A stretch of DNA of 64,000 bases from Sphingomicrobium sediminis (GCF_023805295.1 NZ_JAMSHT010000001.1:744001-808000); one strand, 5' to 3'; numbered from the stretch's first letter, positions 41,755-52,056 are shown. Notes: generated by a model not told the origin, from the letters alone. A program made the numbers and translations.

Positions 41755-42930
41755 ATGAAAATTCACGATCTCATTACCGAGTCTGCGTCCCTAAAAGACC
41801 TGATCTCCCGCATGGAAACCGCAGAATTCGTGTGCGTCGACACCGAATTCATGCGCGAAAACACCTATTGGCCCGAACTGTGCCTGATCCAGATTTCGGA
41901 TGGCAAGGAAGCGGCGGCCATCGATCCACTCGCAGACGGCATTGACCTCGATCCCCTGCTCGACCTGCTGGTCGAGAACAGGGAGATCGTCAAAGTCTTC
42001 CATGCCGGCGGGCAGGATCTCGAGATTTTCTACAATCTCACCGGCAAGACGCCCTTCCCGCTGTTCGACACTCAGATCGCCTCGATGGCGCTCGGCTATG
42101 GCGAGCAGGTCGGATATGCCAATCTCGTCTCGGCGGTTCTCGGGCACCAGCTCGACAAGGGAGCGCGCTTCACCGACTGGTCGCGCCGTCCGCTCGACAA
42201 GCGACAGCTCGATTATGCCATCGCCGATGTGACGCACCTGGCGGAAATCTTCCCCACCCTCCTCGACAAGCTCGTCAGTACGGGCCGCGGGGCCTGGCTG
42301 GATGAGGAAATGGCCCGGCTTGCCGATCCGTCGACCTTCGCATTCGCCCCCGAAGATGCGTGGAAACGCATGAAGCTGCCGAGCCGCAAGCCCGAAGTGC
42401 TGGGCCGCCTCAAGGCGCTCGCAGCATGGCGCGAGAAGGAAGCGCGCGGGAAAAACCTGCCGCGCGGGCGAATCGTCAAGGACGACACGTTGGGCGAACT
42501 CGCCAACCATCCGCCCAAGCGCCAGGAGGATCTGGTCAAGATTCGCGGCCTGTCGCGCGGTTGGCGCGACAACGACATCGGCGCGCGCCTCATGGACACG
42601 CTGAAGGATGCCGAGCCGCTGCCCAAGGACGAAATGCCGGCCAAACCGCCGCGTCGTCCCGGCCTCACCAAGGAGGCAAGTCTCGTCAGTGACCTGTTGA
42701 AATTGCTCCTGAAAATCCGCGCCAAGGAAAGCGGCGTGGCGCCGCGCCTCATCACGCGGGCCGGCGATCTGGAGCTTCTGGCCGCCGGCGTGCGCGAAGA
42801 TCTGGACATTCTCCAGGGCTGGAGATTCGAAGAATTCGGGCGCGATGCACTTGATCTAGTTGAAGGTCGCTTGGCCTTTGCGATCGAAGATGGCAAACTG
42901 GCGATGACAAGAAGGGGAGACTCCAAATGA
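41755..42930 (+). CDS. rnd: Ribonuclease D
   Basis: A 3'-5' exoribonuclease that trims tRNA and other stable RNA 3' ends. The DEDD nuclease domain has D29 and E31 ([10 protein letters not shown]), a second motif [12 protein letters not shown] and a third in [11 protein letters not shown]. An HRDC domain follows (about 210-290). At 391 residues it is typical. The start is the ATG giving [12 protein letters not shown], because upstream codons overlap the divergent aspS start. It overlaps the I78 lipoprotein gene by ATGA. Confidence 0.93.
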   Translation: MKIHDLITESASLKDLISRMETAEFVCVDTEFMRENTYWPELCLIQISDGKEAAAIDPLADGIDLDPLLDLLVENREIVKVFHAGGQDLEIFYNLTGKTPFPLFDTQIASMALGYGEQVGYANLVSAVLGHQLDKGARFTDWSRRPLDKRQLDYAIADVTHLAEIFPTLLDKLVSTGRGAWLDEEMARLADPSTFAFAPEDAWKRMKLPSRKPEVLGRLKALAAWREKEARGKNLPRGRIVKDDTLGELANHPPKRQEDLVKIRGLSRGWRDNDIGARLMDTLKDAEPLPKDEMPAKPPRRPGLTKEASLVSDLLKLLLKIRAKESGVAPRLITRAGDLELLAAGVREDLDILQGWRFEEFGRDALDLVEGRLAFAIEDGKLAMTRRGDSK

Positions 42931-43232
42931 AGTGGGCAATGATCGTACCTGCGGCCGCCATGCTTGGCGCCTGTGCCAACTACCCTTACGCCGATGACTA
43001 TGCGCGTCTCGACGTGCTCAACAATCCGCATATCTGTGAAGAAGGCGATACTGCCGGCTTCATCGGCCAGCCTGCCAGCCAGGGACTTGCCGACGCGGTG
43101 ATCATGGAAACGGGCGCTGGCCTCTTCCGATGGCTGCGTGTCGACGGCATGGCGACGACCGACATGCTGCCCGAGCGCGTCAACGTCACGCTCGACAACA
43201 ATAATGTGGTGACCCGCGTCCACTGCGGCTGA
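42927..43232 (+). CDS. I78 family peptidase inhibitor, lipoprotein
   Basis: A 101-residue protein with a lipobox signal ([16 protein letters not shown]) and an I78-inhibitor core: FIGQPASQGLADAVIMETGA, WLRVDGMATTDMLPERVNV, ending in NNNVVTRVHCG. Family members inhibit serine peptidases in the periplasm. Two Cys residues in the mature part (HICEEG and VHCG) probably form a disulfide. It is coupled to rnd. The target peptidase is unknown. Confidence 0.82.
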   Translation: MKWAMIVPAAAMLGACANYPYADDYARLDVLNNPHICEEGDTAGFIGQPASQGLADAVIMETGAGLFRWLRVDGMATTDMLPERVNVTLDNNNVVTRVHCG

Positions 43233-43250
43233 TCCCGCGAGAAAATCGCC

Positions 43251-44717
43251 TTATTCGAACGCTACCGCCGCCTTCAGCTTGAGGGCGGCGGCAAGCTGTT
43301 CGTGCCGCTTCTGCACGGCGAGGCCGTAAAGGCGGTATTTCTTCTCCGACATGACGAGCAGCACCTTGTCGTCCTGCCGCTTGAGCGCGGTCTGGCGTAG
43401 CAGTCTGTCCGTACCCGCCGACAGGCGCTGCGCGAGCCGGATCGCCCGGCCCCAAGCATAAGCCCGCGCAATTTCGCGCTTGCTCAAAAGCGTCAGTGCC
43501 TGTGGATCGAACTCGCCGTCCTCGCCAAATGCAGTGAACAAGGCGCGGCCGATGATCGCACGCCCCTTGGCATCCACCCCGACCCAATTGCCATGCAGCG
43601 CTTGGTCGACCGCACGAAGCGCGCGGAAGTCGGGGTGCGCGTTCCAGGCAATATCACCCAGCAAGCAGGCGGCGAGACGCAGCCGCGCCATGGCCTTGCC
43701 GTCGCTGGTGAAGACGGGCGCAATCCACTGGTCGAGCAAGGCCCCATGGTCGCCGAAGCGTCCAAGCCTCCGCCCAACCTCTAGCGCCGCCGCGAGAAGC
43801 GGGTCCTCCTGCCGCTTGGCGTCGGACAATTCGCTGTAGAGCAAGCCCTCGCGCAGGCCATAGGCCGAGACGGTCACATGGCTCGGTTCGCAGGTCTCGA
43901 TCAACTTGCGAAGAATGGCGAGACCTGCCGGCAGCTGCGGCGCACGCTGCGAGGGCACCCAGAATTTCTCGACCAATTCGCTCTTGTCCGCATCTTCGGC
44001 GAGTTTTTCGAGCGCATCCAGTCGCGCGGGATCGATCTGGTGCTGATGCGCGATCGGGAGCGGGTGCTTGTTCGACAGCAGATCGAGATGCGCGATGGCG
44101 CGAAAGCTGCCGCCGACCAGATAAAGCCCCTGCCCCTTCGCGGCCTTGCCCAGCGTCATGCCCTTCAGGGCGCGTTCCAGGTGTGACGAGATCATGTCCT
44201 CGTCCGGCGGCGTGCCGACACGAAGGACACCGATGGGCAGGCTGTCGACCGCCCCGATCGCGCCGCGAGCAATGCCGGCCAGTTCAAGGCTGCCGCCCCC
44301 GAGATCGGCCACCATGCCCTTGGCCTCGGGAATGGCGCTCAGCACGCCGAATGCCGCGCCGACCGCCTCTTCCTCACCCGAAATCAGCGCCGGCTTGAGC
44401 CCCATCTTGGCGGCAGCATAGAGAAAGTCCGGCCCGTTCTCGGCTTCACGTACCGCCGCCGTCGCGACCGTGCGCAGGCGCTTTACCTTGATGCGCTTGG
44501 CGATGAGCTGGAAACGCGCGAGCGCGTCCAGCGCCATCGCCATGGATTCCTCATCCATCCGCCCGGTCTCGCGCAGCCCTCTGCCCAGCCCTGCCATGAC
44601 CTTTTCGTTGAACAGGACCGAAGGGACACGCTCGGTGCCGCCATAGATCACCAGACGCACCGAGTTGGACCCGATGTCGATGATCCCAACGGGACCGAAG
44701 GAGAGCGGCGCGATCAT
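43251..44717 (-). CDS. ppx: Exopolyphosphatase / pppGpp phosphatase (Ppx/GppA)
   Basis: Hydrolyses polyphosphate, or pppGpp to ppGpp. The 488-residue protein has the actin-like ATPase fold with IIDIGSNSVRLVIYGG (near 11), the second phosphate loop in VADLGGGSLELA, and a C-terminal HD-like helical domain. The ATG giving MIAPLSFGPVG is chosen over the 33-codon longer reading. The start overlaps the ppk1 stop (ATGA), so synthesis and breakdown of polyphosphate are encoded together. Confidence 0.92.
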   Translation of the reverse strand: MIAPLSFGPVGIIDIGSNSVRLVIYGGTERVPSVLFNEKVMAGLGRGLRETGRMDEESMAMALDALARFQLIAKRIKVKRLRTVATAAVREAENGPDFLYAAAKMGLKPALISGEEEAVGAAFGVLSAIPEAKGMVADLGGGSLELAGIARGAIGAVDSLPIGVLRVGTPPDEDMISSHLERALKGMTLGKAAKGQGLYLVGGSFRAIAHLDLLSNKHPLPIAHQHQIDPARLDALEKLAEDADKSELVEKFWVPSQRAPQLPAGLAILRKLIETCEPSHVTVSAYGLREGLLYSELSDAKRQEDPLLAAALEVGRRLGRFGDHGALLDQWIAPVFTSDGKAMARLRLAACLLGDIAWNAHPDFRALRAVDQALHGNWVGVDAKGRAIIGRALFTAFGEDGEFDPQALTLLSKREIARAYAWGRAIRLAQRLSAGTDRLLRQTALKRQDDKVLLVMSEKKYRLYGLAVQKRHEQLAAALKLKAAVAFE

Positions 44718-46885
44718 CCGCCCCGCTGTGTCAGTCGAAGTTTGGGCACGCGCTTGCCGGCCAGCGCCGCACCGCGGCCCGAGAGCGAAGGGTTGGTCAT
44801 GAAGTAATGATGGCAATTGAAGCGACGCTTGCCCGGCTCGATGCGCTCATAGCGGCCATCGGGCCCAAGCACCCAGCTCTGCTCATTGTCGATCAGGTTC
44901 GCGATCATGACCTGGTCGAGCACCTGCGCGTGCACGGTCGGGTTTTCGAGCGGCATCATATGCTCGACGCGGCGGTCGAAATTGCGGGGCATCCAGTCGG
45001 CCGACGAGATGTAAACGCGCGCCTTGCGATGCGGCAGGCGCGCGCCATTGGCGAAGACGAAGATGCGGCTATGCTCGAGGAACCGCCCGACAATGGATTT
45101 GACGCGGATATTTTCCGACAGCCCATCGACACCCGGGCGCAGGCAGCAAATGCCGCGCACGATGAGATCGATCGACACACCAGACTGGCTTGCCAGATAG
45201 AGACGGTCGATGACCTTCTTGTCGACCAGTTGGTTCATCTTGGCCCAAATGGCGGCGGGCTTGCCTTCCTTGGCATTGTCGATCTCGCGGTCGATCAGCG
45301 TCAGGATGCGATCGCGCAGGCCGTTGGGGCTAAGCGTCACCATCTCGAGGCCTCGCGGCTGCACGAAGCCGGTGACGAGGTTGAACATCTTGGCGGCATC
45401 GCGCGCAGCCCGCGTCGATGCCGTGAAATAGCTCAGATCGGTGTAAATCTTCGAGGTGACGGGATGGTAGTTGCCGGTCCCCCAGTGGGTATAGGTCCGC
45501 ATCTTGTCGCCTTCGCGGCGAACCACCATCGAGACCTTGGCGTGGGTCTTCCAGTCGAAGAAACCATAGACGACCTGGACGCCCGCGCGTTCCAGGCGCG
45601 CGGCCCAATAGAGGTTTTGCTCCTCGTCGAACCGTGCCTTCAATTCCACGACGGCAGTGACGGACTTGCCGGCTTCGGCCGCCGCGGCCAGCGCCTCGAT
45701 CACTTCGGACTGCTTGCCCGCGCGATAGAGCGCCATCTTGATCGCGACAACATCGGGATCTTCAGCGGCCTGGCGCAGGAAGGACACCACCACATCGAAC
45801 GTCTCGTACGGGTGATGGACGACGATATCCTTGGCCTTGATCGCCGCAAAACAGTCGCCGCCATATTCCTTGATGCGCTCGGGAAAGCGCGGGGTGTAAG
45901 GCTCGAACTTGAGATCGGGCCGGTCGACATCGATAATCTGCGCGAGATCGGAAATGCCGATCAGGCCCGAACTCTCGACGATCAGTGCATTATCCGCCTC
46001 AAGCCCTTCGCGGATCACCGTTTGCAGGCTGTCGGGCGTGTCCGCTGCCATTTCGAGGCGGATGACGCGCCCGCGGCGGCGCCGCTTGATCGCGCTGCGG
46101 AAGGTGAGCACCAGATCCTCGGCCTCTTCCTCGATCTCGATATCGCTGTCGCGGAGTACGCGGAACGCTCCGGCTTCACGCTTCTCGAAGCCCGGGAAAA
46201 GCCGGTCGAAAAATTCGCGGATGACACTTTCGATCGAAATGACCCGCTTCGCGCGGCCGCGGCTCGGCAGGTGCATGAAGCGCGGCAGCGATTGCGGGAT
46301 CATCAGGAGCTCGACGATATTCTCGTCGGTCTTCGGATCGTAGAGATTGAAGATCAGGCCGAAACCGGCATTGGGAACGAAGGGAAACGGGTTCACATTA
46401 TCGACCGCCTGCGGCGTGATCACCGGCAGGATTTCCTCGTCGAAACGCTCGGACAGATATTCGCGCTCGCGCTTCGTCATCTCCTCGCGATGAATGACGT
46501 TGACGCCCTCATCCTCGAGCCGCTCGCGCAGGACCATCCACACGCGCTGTGCTTCGGCGGTCAGGTCGTCGGCGACGATGCCGATGTCGTGCAATTGCTC
46601 GCTTGCATTACGGCCGTCGATCGAGCGCTCCTCGATTTCCTGCAATTGCTGGCCCTTGAGGCCGGCGACGCGGACCATGAAAAATTCGTCGAGGTTGGAG
46701 CCCGAGATGGACAGGAAGCGGAGCCGCTCGAGCAAGGGGTGCGCCGGATTGGCGGCCTCCTCAAGCACGCGACGATTGAATTCCAGCCAGGACAGTTCGC
46801 GGTTAAAATAGCGCTCGGGCCCGAATTCCTCGATGTCAGCAGGCGACACGGCTGCTTCATCGACTTTCGGATCCGCCTCGCTCAT
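44714..46885 (-). CDS. ppk1: Polyphosphate kinase 1 (PPK1)
   Basis: Makes polyphosphate reversibly from ATP. At 723 residues it has the N-terminal helical domain (RELSWLEFNRRVLEEAAN), the ELKARFDEEQN and HAKVSMVVRREGD catalytic motifs of the phospholipase-D-like fold, and the phosphorylated histidine region GTGNYHPVTSKIYTDLS. RGICCLRPGVDGLSENIRV is also conserved. The start overlaps hdaA and the end overlaps ppx, both by 4 nt. Confidence 0.95.
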   Translation of the reverse strand: MSEADPKVDEAAVSPADIEEFGPERYFNRELSWLEFNRRVLEEAANPAHPLLERLRFLSISGSNLDEFFMVRVAGLKGQQLQEIEERSIDGRNASEQLHDIGIVADDLTAEAQRVWMVLRERLEDEGVNVIHREEMTKREREYLSERFDEEILPVITPQAVDNVNPFPFVPNAGFGLIFNLYDPKTDENIVELLMIPQSLPRFMHLPSRGRAKRVISIESVIREFFDRLFPGFEKREAGAFRVLRDSDIEIEEEAEDLVLTFRSAIKRRRRGRVIRLEMAADTPDSLQTVIREGLEADNALIVESSGLIGISDLAQIIDVDRPDLKFEPYTPRFPERIKEYGGDCFAAIKAKDIVVHHPYETFDVVVSFLRQAAEDPDVVAIKMALYRAGKQSEVIEALAAAAEAGKSVTAVVELKARFDEEQNLYWAARLERAGVQVVYGFFDWKTHAKVSMVVRREGDKMRTYTHWGTGNYHPVTSKIYTDLSYFTASTRAARDAAKMFNLVTGFVQPRGLEMVTLSPNGLRDRILTLIDREIDNAKEGKPAAIWAKMNQLVDKKVIDRLYLASQSGVSIDLIVRGICCLRPGVDGLSENIRVKSIVGRFLEHSRIFVFANGARLPHRKARVYISSADWMPRNFDRRVEHMMPLENPTVHAQVLDQVMIANLIDNEQSWVLGPDGRYERIEPGKRRFNCHHYFMTNPSLSGRGAALAGKRVPKLRLTQRGG

Positions 46886-47487
46886 GCCGCCTCGCCTCGT
46901 TGCTCCAATGCCCGGCGGATGGTCGGGACCGTCAGCCTTGCCCGATTGGCAATGGCGAAACGGTCAATCTGTTCCACGAGGCGTTCGGCTTCATAATAGC
47001 CACGCGAGGCACGCTCGACCAGATAACGCTGCGCCTCGGGCGGCAGGAACAGGCCGCGGTCGGCGAAATGCAGTTCGAACAGGGCCGCCATCATGGCATC
47101 GTCGGGCGCTTCGATACGGGCCACGGGCGTCGCATTGAGACGGGTCGAAAGGTCGGGAAGCGCGACCTCCCAGTGCGGCGGCGCTTCGCTGGCAACGATC
47201 AGGAGCGGACGCCCCTCTTCCTGCGCTCTGTTCCAGGCATGGAAGAGCGCTTCCTCGTCATGCCGTTCGGCATCGTCGAAGAGCCGTCCACCGGTGCGTT
47301 CGACGAATTGATGCGCGATCAGGCTGCGACCCGACCGGCGCGGACCGGTGAGCAAAGTCGCTTTTACCGGCCAGTCTTTCCACGCGGCCAGATGCGCGAG
47401 CGCTTCGGCATTGGGCGCGCCCGTAATCAGCCGGTCGTCGACGGCCTCGGTGGGCCAGTCGAGAGGTAGCGCGATCTGCCCGCTCAT
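46882..47487 (-). CDS. hdaA: DnaA regulatory protein HdaA
   Basis: HdaA binds the replication clamp and stimulates ATP hydrolysis by DnaA, preventing re-initiation. The 201-residue AAA+ protein lacks DnaA domains I and IV. The N-terminus has a clamp-binding-like QIALPLDW (residues 4-11). A P-loop GPRRSGRSLIA follows; the usual Lys of the GKS motif is Arg, as found in some Hda proteins. C-terminal arginine-finger helix YYEAERLVEQIDR is present. It is coupled to ppk1 downstream and to the DUF2066 gene upstream. Confidence 0.88.
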   Translation of the reverse strand: MSGQIALPLDWPTEAVDDRLITGAPNAEALAHLAAWKDWPVKATLLTGPRRSGRSLIAHQFVERTGGRLFDDAERHDEEALFHAWNRAQEEGRPLLIVASEAPPHWEVALPDLSTRLNATPVARIEAPDDAMMAALFELHFADRGLFLPPEAQRYLVERASRGYYEAERLVEQIDRFAIANRARLTVPTIRRALEQRGEAA

Positions 47488-48812
47488 CGCCTGTTGCGGC
47501 GCTGGTTGGGGCGGACGACGCGGCGCGGTTCGATGGGCACCGGCTCGCCAATTTCGGGCTGCGCCTCTCCCTCCACGATCGGCGCCTGCGGCGGTGGCGG
47601 CGGCGGCAGTGGCGCGCGCGCGGCAGGCTGGAGGCGAAGCACTCCGCCTGCGTACGTCGCGGACCATCCTCGGGCGAGCAGCGCAGCACGCAGCGCGCTG
47701 ATCTCACCGCGATAGGTAACGAGCACGCTACTGATGCCACCGGCGGCTAGGCTCATCTCGGTGACCTGATCGACGCCCGGCGTCGAACGAAGCTGCAGGA
47801 GCGCGCCATTCAGTACTGCCGAAGACGGCGCTGCGATCTGGACTTGATAGACGGCAGGCGGCGGTGCGGTTGTCTCAACCGTCTCGGGCGCGCGTTCGAT
47901 AACGATCGACCGGTCGGCGCGCAGATCGCCGCGACGGAACGCGCGTTGGTAGAGGCGGTCCATTTCGACCGCCGCTTCGCGCATCATGCGCTGCACGTCC
48001 TCGCTATTGCGCGCGGTCATCGTAAAGCTGCCAATCGCCTCACGGCTGCGCCCGGCATAGGCAACGAAACGTGCTTCGGCCGGACCACCGGGATAGGCGC
48101 GCTTCAATGTCACCTCGGCAATCAGGATATTGGTGACGCCATAGAGATCGGCGACATTCGTCCACCATTCGGTGCCGGGGCGGCGCGTCACGGCTGCATT
48201 GACGAGCAACGGATCGGAGCCAAGCCCGGAAACCCGCACATAGTCGATCGCACTATCGCCCGTACCGAGCTCGGCCCAGGCACGCTGCCATGGATTACGC
48301 TGCTCGACCGTCATCGCAGTGCCGCCACTGATGGTCACCGGGATGAGCAAGAAGGGTGGCGAACGACGACGCTGGCCGATCACGCCGAGGCGCGAGGCAG
48401 TTCGGGCGCGATCGAATTCGACGCCGAGCGTCGCAATGTAGCGTTCCGGCCCGATCTGCTCGCGTTCGACGACCACAGCGCTAACGAGACGGTCGAGGGC
48501 CGCATCGCCGATCGACGGTGCCTGCGAGGGCGGACGGCCATTGTTGCGCGCCCAAAGACGACGGAATGCCTCGCGCTGCGCGAGCCGCCAGCCATTGTAG
48601 CGCGCGTCATCGGGGTCGGTGCCCGCGACATCGACTTCGATCCCGCTCACTTCGAACACCTGCGCATTGTCGCGCGGCAGGATGCCACGGTTGCCCGACT
48701 CCATCTGCGCGGCGGCATAGCCAACCAGTGCAAACAGGGGCAGCAGCACCATCAAAAGGCGGGGAAAGCGTTTCACGAGGGCCGTTTTGGCGATTTGAGC
48801 GTGGAAATCCAA
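47484..48812 (-). CDS. DUF2066 domain protein, exported
   Basis: A 442-residue protein of the DUF2066 family. A hydrophobic segment ([17 protein letters not shown], residues 20-36) after a long basic n-region is probably a signal peptide. The family region spans about 50-290. A C-terminal Pro/Arg-rich tail ([11 protein letters not shown] and [13 protein letters not shown]) is low complexity. Function is unknown. ATG at 48812 has AAGG 7 nt upstream; a GTG at 48776 would give a more ordinary signal peptide. It is the first gene of the DUF2066-hdaA-ppk1-ppx set and divergent from purM across only 25 nt. Confidence 0.82.
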   Translation of the reverse strand: MDFHAQIAKTALVKRFPRLLMVLLPLFALVGYAAAQMESGNRGILPRDNAQVFEVSGIEVDVAGTDPDDARYNGWRLAQREAFRRLWARNNGRPPSQAPSIGDAALDRLVSAVVVEREQIGPERYIATLGVEFDRARTASRLGVIGQRRRSPPFLLIPVTISGGTAMTVEQRNPWQRAWAELGTGDSAIDYVRVSGLGSDPLLVNAAVTRRPGTEWWTNVADLYGVTNILIAEVTLKRAYPGGPAEARFVAYAGRSREAIGSFTMTARNSEDVQRMMREAAVEMDRLYQRAFRRGDLRADRSIVIERAPETVETTAPPPAVYQVQIAAPSSAVLNGALLQLRSTPGVDQVTEMSLAAGGISSVLVTYRGEISALRAALLARGWSATYAGGVLRLQPAARAPLPPPPPPQAPIVEGEAQPEIGEPVPIEPRRVVRPNQRRNRR

Positions 48813-48837
48813 GCGCCTTCTCGCTAGCGAGGCATTT

Positions 48838-49905
48838 ATGAGCGAAAAGACGGGTCTATCCTACGCCGATGCCGGCGTTTCCATCGACGAGGGCAACAAG
48901 CTGGTCAAGCGCATCGCCCCGCTGGCGCGGTCGACCGCGCGGCCGGGTGCCGACGGCGCGCTGGGGGGCTTTGGCGGCCTGTTCGACCTCAAGGCCGCAG
49001 GCTTCGAGGATCCGATCCTCGTCGCCGCCAATGACGGGGTTGGGACCAAGCTGAAGCTGGCGCTGGAAATGGGCAATCATGCGGGCGTCGGCATCGACCT
49101 TGTCGCCATGTGCGCCAACGACCTCATCGTGCAGGGCGCCGAGCCGCTCTTCTTCCTCGATTATTATGCGACCGGAAAACTCGACAATGATGTCGCCGAG
49201 ACCGTCGTCGCCTCGATCGCCGAGGGCTGCCGCCAAGCCGGCTGTGCGCTGATCGGCGGGGAAACCGCGGAAATGCCGGGCATGTATGAGGGCGAGGATT
49301 ATGACCTTGCCGGTTTCTGTGTCGGTGCCGCCGAACGCGGCCGCCTTATCGACGCCAGCAAAGTCAGGCCCGGCGACGTCCTGCTCGGCCTTGCTTCGAC
49401 CGGCGTCCATTCAAACGGCTTCTCGCTGGTCCGCCGGATCATCGAACGCGAAGGCTGGGATTTGCATTCCACCTTCCTTGAGGACGAGCGCAGCCTTGGC
49501 GAAGCACTGCTCGCACCCACGCGCATCTACGTCCGCCCCCTGCTCGACCCGATCCGCGACGGCCACATCCATGCGCTGGCACATATTACCGGTGGCGGCC
49601 TGCTCGAAAACCTGCCGCGCAGCCTGCCCGAAGGCTGCCATGCGCATGTCGACGCCACCAAATGGGACCGCCCGGCCTTGTTCGCGAAACTCCAGGAAGG
49701 CGGTAATGTCGCCGAAGAGGAAATGGTTCGCACCTTCAATTGCGGCATCGGCATGGTCGCCATCGTGCCCGCCGACATCGCCGAGGATCTTGAACTGCAT
49801 TTCGGTCGCGAGGGCATCGAAACGCACGTGATCGGCGAGGTCCGCGAAGGCCAGCGCGGTTGCACCGTCACCGGCGAGGGCTGGTCGGCCACTCATGACG
49901 CCTGA
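48838..49905 (+). CDS. purM: Phosphoribosylformylglycinamidine cyclo-ligase
   Basis: Closes the imidazole ring in de novo purine synthesis, making AIR from FGAM with ATP. The 355-residue protein has the PurM/ThiH-like fold: [54 protein letters not shown] and [17 protein letters not shown] lies 5 nt before the ATG. Its end overlaps purN by 11 nt, the usual purMN order. Confidence 0.96.
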   Translation: MSEKTGLSYADAGVSIDEGNKLVKRIAPLARSTARPGADGALGGFGGLFDLKAAGFEDPILVAANDGVGTKLKLALEMGNHAGVGIDLVAMCANDLIVQGAEPLFFLDYYATGKLDNDVAETVVASIAEGCRQAGCALIGGETAEMPGMYEGEDYDLAGFCVGAAERGRLIDASKVRPGDVLLGLASTGVHSNGFSLVRRIIEREGWDLHSTFLEDERSLGEALLAPTRIYVRPLLDPIRDGHIHALAHITGGGLLENLPRSLPEGCHAHVDATKWDRPALFAKLQEGGNVAEEEMVRTFNCGIGMVAIVPADIAEDLELHFGREGIETHVIGEVREGQRGCTVTGEGWSATHDA

Positions 49906-50458
49906 CCCACGCAAGGTCGCGATCCTCATTTCGGGGCGCGGCAGCAATATGCGCCGCCTCGTCGATGCTGCCGACAATTACGAAGTCGTCCTCGTGGCCT
50001 CAAATCGACCCGACGCACCGGGTCTAGCCTGGGCGGACAAACAAGGAATTGTGACTTGGTCGAAGGATAGTCGCGGCGTCGACCGCGCGGCTTATGATGC
50101 TGAACTGGCGCATGCCATCGAGGCGTCGGGGGCCGGGACGGTCGCGCTGGCCGGGTTCATGCGTATCCTCGGCCCCGCATTCATCCAGCGCTTCGAAGGA
50201 AGGCTGCTGAACATCCATCCCTCGCTACTTCCAAAGTATAAGGGCCTCGACACCCATCAGCGCGCCCTAGATGCAGGCGATGCCGAACATGGCTGTAGCG
50301 TGCACGTCGTGACCGAGGAATTGGATGCGGGCGAAGTGATCGCGCAGGCGCGCGTCCCGATCCTAGAAGATGACACGGTCTCAACCCTGGAAGCCCGCGT
50401 GCTTGCCGAAGAGCATGACCTGTATCCGGCCGCCCTTGCCCGCTTCGTCGAACGCTAG
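49895..50458 (+). CDS. purN: Phosphoribosylglycinamide formyltransferase
   Basis: Transfers the formyl group of 10-formyl-tetrahydrofolate to GAR, the third step of purine synthesis. The 187-residue protein has [13 protein letters not shown] (phosphate-binding loop), the catalytic Asn/His in [16 protein letters not shown], and the Asp in [11 protein letters not shown]. The start lies within purM. Its TAG shares CTAG with the stop of the convergent FMN reductase gene. Confidence 0.96.
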   Translation: MTPDPRKVAILISGRGSNMRRLVDAADNYEVVLVASNRPDAPGLAWADKQGIVTWSKDSRGVDRAAYDAELAHAIEASGAGTVALAGFMRILGPAFIQRFEGRLLNIHPSLLPKYKGLDTHQRALDAGDAEHGCSVHVVTEELDAGEVIAQARVPILEDDTVSTLEARVLAEEHDLYPAALARFVER

Positions 50459-50997
50459 TCGAGCCGCTCGATCCAGTCGGCGAAATTCTTGAGCGACTTT
50501 TCGAGGAAATCGCGGCTGCCTTGATCGGTCAGCTTGCCATCCTCGATCTTGTCCTTGCAATTATTGACCAGCACTTCAGGCCCCGGCCACAGGCGCATGC
50601 CGATGGTCCAGGCGACGACCCGCAGATGGGCGTGCGCGCGGGCGGTGCCCACCGGCCCCGGACTCGCGCCGACACTCATGGCAGGCAAGTCGCGCAGCGG
50701 CGAGCCGAGCGAACCGCGGCTGAGCCAATCGAGCGCATTCTTGAGCACGCCCGACAGCGAATGATTATATTCTGGATTGCCGATTAGGATGGCATCGGCA
50801 TCGTCAAAAGCGTCCTTCAACGCCTGCGCACCGGGCGGCAGGTCGTCTTCCAGATCTTCGGAAAACAGCTCGACCTGATCAAGCGGTACCATCGTCACCT
50901 TGCAGCCATCCGGCACCAATTCGGCAGCGGCATCGAGAACTGCCTGGTTGAAGCTGCCTTTGCGGATCGAACCGCAGATCGCGACGATATTGGTCAT
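50455..50997 (-). CDS. NADPH-dependent FMN reductase family protein
   Basis: A 180-residue flavodoxin-fold reductase of the ArsH/ChrR/Azr type. It has the flavin-phosphate loop GSIRKGSFNQ near residue 9 and the conserved GNPEYNHSLSGVLKNALDWL around the flavin ring. It likely reduces FMN, quinones or other acceptors with NAD(P)H; the substrate is unknown. It starts at ATG, MTNIVAICGS. The VOC gene lies 52 nt upstream on the same strand. Confidence 0.9.
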   Translation of the reverse strand: MTNIVAICGSIRKGSFNQAVLDAAAELVPDGCKVTMVPLDQVELFSEDLEDDLPPGAQALKDAFDDADAILIGNPEYNHSLSGVLKNALDWLSRGSLGSPLRDLPAMSVGASPGPVGTARAHAHLRVVAWTIGMRLWPGPEVLVNNCKDKIEDGKLTDQGSRDFLEKSLKNFADWIERLD

Positions 50998-51049
50998 TTC
51001 ATTCTCCCTTTCCCCGCCAACGGAGCGGATGGCGAGACGTTCCGCGCGA

Positions 51050-51436
51050 TCAACCGACCGGCGGCATTCCGTCAGGATAGTAAGTGAATTCGGCCCGCAG
51101 GCCGTCCGGATCGGGCAGGAACAAAGCCGTCGCGCCGCCCAAATCCTGCAAGGGCTGGGCATCGATCCCGGCCTCGATCAATCGGTCGCGCAATTGCTCG
51201 ACCGATTCTTTGCTCTCCATCGCCAGCCCCCAATGGTTGAGACCGGCGCCATAGCGCTCGTAGGGGCCGGTGCCCTTCTTCGCGGTCATGAATTGAAGGT
51301 AGAAGCCCTCACCATCGGTCCAGATCCCGCGCTTTTCCTCGCGAAATCCGACGAGCGGGAGGAGGATGCCATAGTGCCGCTCGGACGCCTCGCGGTCGGA
51401 CATGGCGATGGTCAGGTGATCGATCTTGGCTGGCAT
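51050..51436 (-). CDS. VOC (glyoxalase/bleomycin-resistance) family protein
   Basis: A 128-residue vicinal-oxygen-chelate protein with paired beta-alpha-beta-beta-beta units: KIDHLTIAMSDREASERHY at the start, GLNHWGLAME in the middle and a C-terminal ALFLPDPDGLRAEF. Metal ligands are likely the His residues and Glu, which suggests an active metal site. The substrate is unknown. It shares strand with the GNAT gene upstream and the FMN reductase downstream. Confidence 0.87.
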   Translation of the reverse strand: MPAKIDHLTIAMSDREASERHYGILLPLVGFREEKRGIWTDGEGFYLQFMTAKKGTGPYERYGAGLNHWGLAMESKESVEQLRDRLIEAGIDAQPLQDLGGATALFLPDPDGLRAEFTYYPDGMPPVG

Positions 51437-51509
51437 GATGGTAATCCCTTCTCAATCGCGAGATGGGACGCCGTTTCGGAAAAAAAAGGAAGAGCCAAGG
51501 CTGCGGCAA

Positions 51510-52004
51510 TCACTCTTCGCGTAGGTGAACTTCCCATTTCCTGAAGGTCAGGCCGTGCGCCTCGACTTCGCCGATCGGTCTGGCACCATGACGCTGCAGC
51601 GCGCGTTCGGATCGCGACAGCGGCAAAAGCGCGGTCACGCGCTCGATCTGAGTATGTTCGCGTGCCCAGGCAAAGGCTTGCGCTGCGATCCTCGCACCCG
51701 AGCGAAAATGGTCGGGGTGTAGAACAAGCCCGAAATCCCAGCCATCGCCATCCTTTTCGAAGCCGCCCCAGCCCGCATATTCGTCTTCGATGAAAATCGC
51801 CCAATGGCCAAAGCCATGCTTCTCCCAATGCGCTGCTTTCATACCGACGAACCAGTCGACCTTCCCCAGATCCCATTCCCGCTCGTCCAGCAGTGGGAGA
51901 TGCTTGGCAATGCGCGGATCGAGCATATGGGCGAGGATCACCTCACGCTCAACGGACTCCAGGCGTTCGAACCGGATGGCACTCGGTTGCGATCTGCTGG
52001 TCAC
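51510..52004 (-). CDS. GNAT family N-acetyltransferase
   Basis: A 164-residue GNAT protein. The Acetyl-CoA loop is recognisable in LVLHPDHFRSGARIAAQAFA, with the surrounding strand WAIFIEDEYAGWGGF. The substrate is unknown. The start is GTG with GGAG 8 nt upstream; the GGAG adjoins the ndk terminator. It is followed by the VOC gene on the same strand after a 73-nt gap. Confidence 0.85.
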   Translation of the reverse strand: MTSRSQPSAIRFERLESVEREVILAHMLDPRIAKHLPLLDEREWDLGKVDWFVGMKAAHWEKHGFGHWAIFIEDEYAGWGGFEKDGDGWDFGLVLHPDHFRSGARIAAQAFAWAREHTQIERVTALLPLSRSERALQRHGARPIGEVEAHGLTFRKWEVHLREE

Positions 52005-52015
52005 TTGTAGGTCTC

Positions 52016-52056
52016 CAAAAAGAAAAAGGCGTCCCGGCCCGTTCGGCCAAGACGCC
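52016..52056 (-). terminator. Rho-independent terminator of ndk
   Basis: Minus-strand GGCGTC...GACGCC with an inner GGCC/GGCC pairing forms a long GC-rich stem (52056-52028), followed by TTTTTCTTTT (52027-52017). It begins 27 nt after the ndk stop. Confidence 0.85.
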
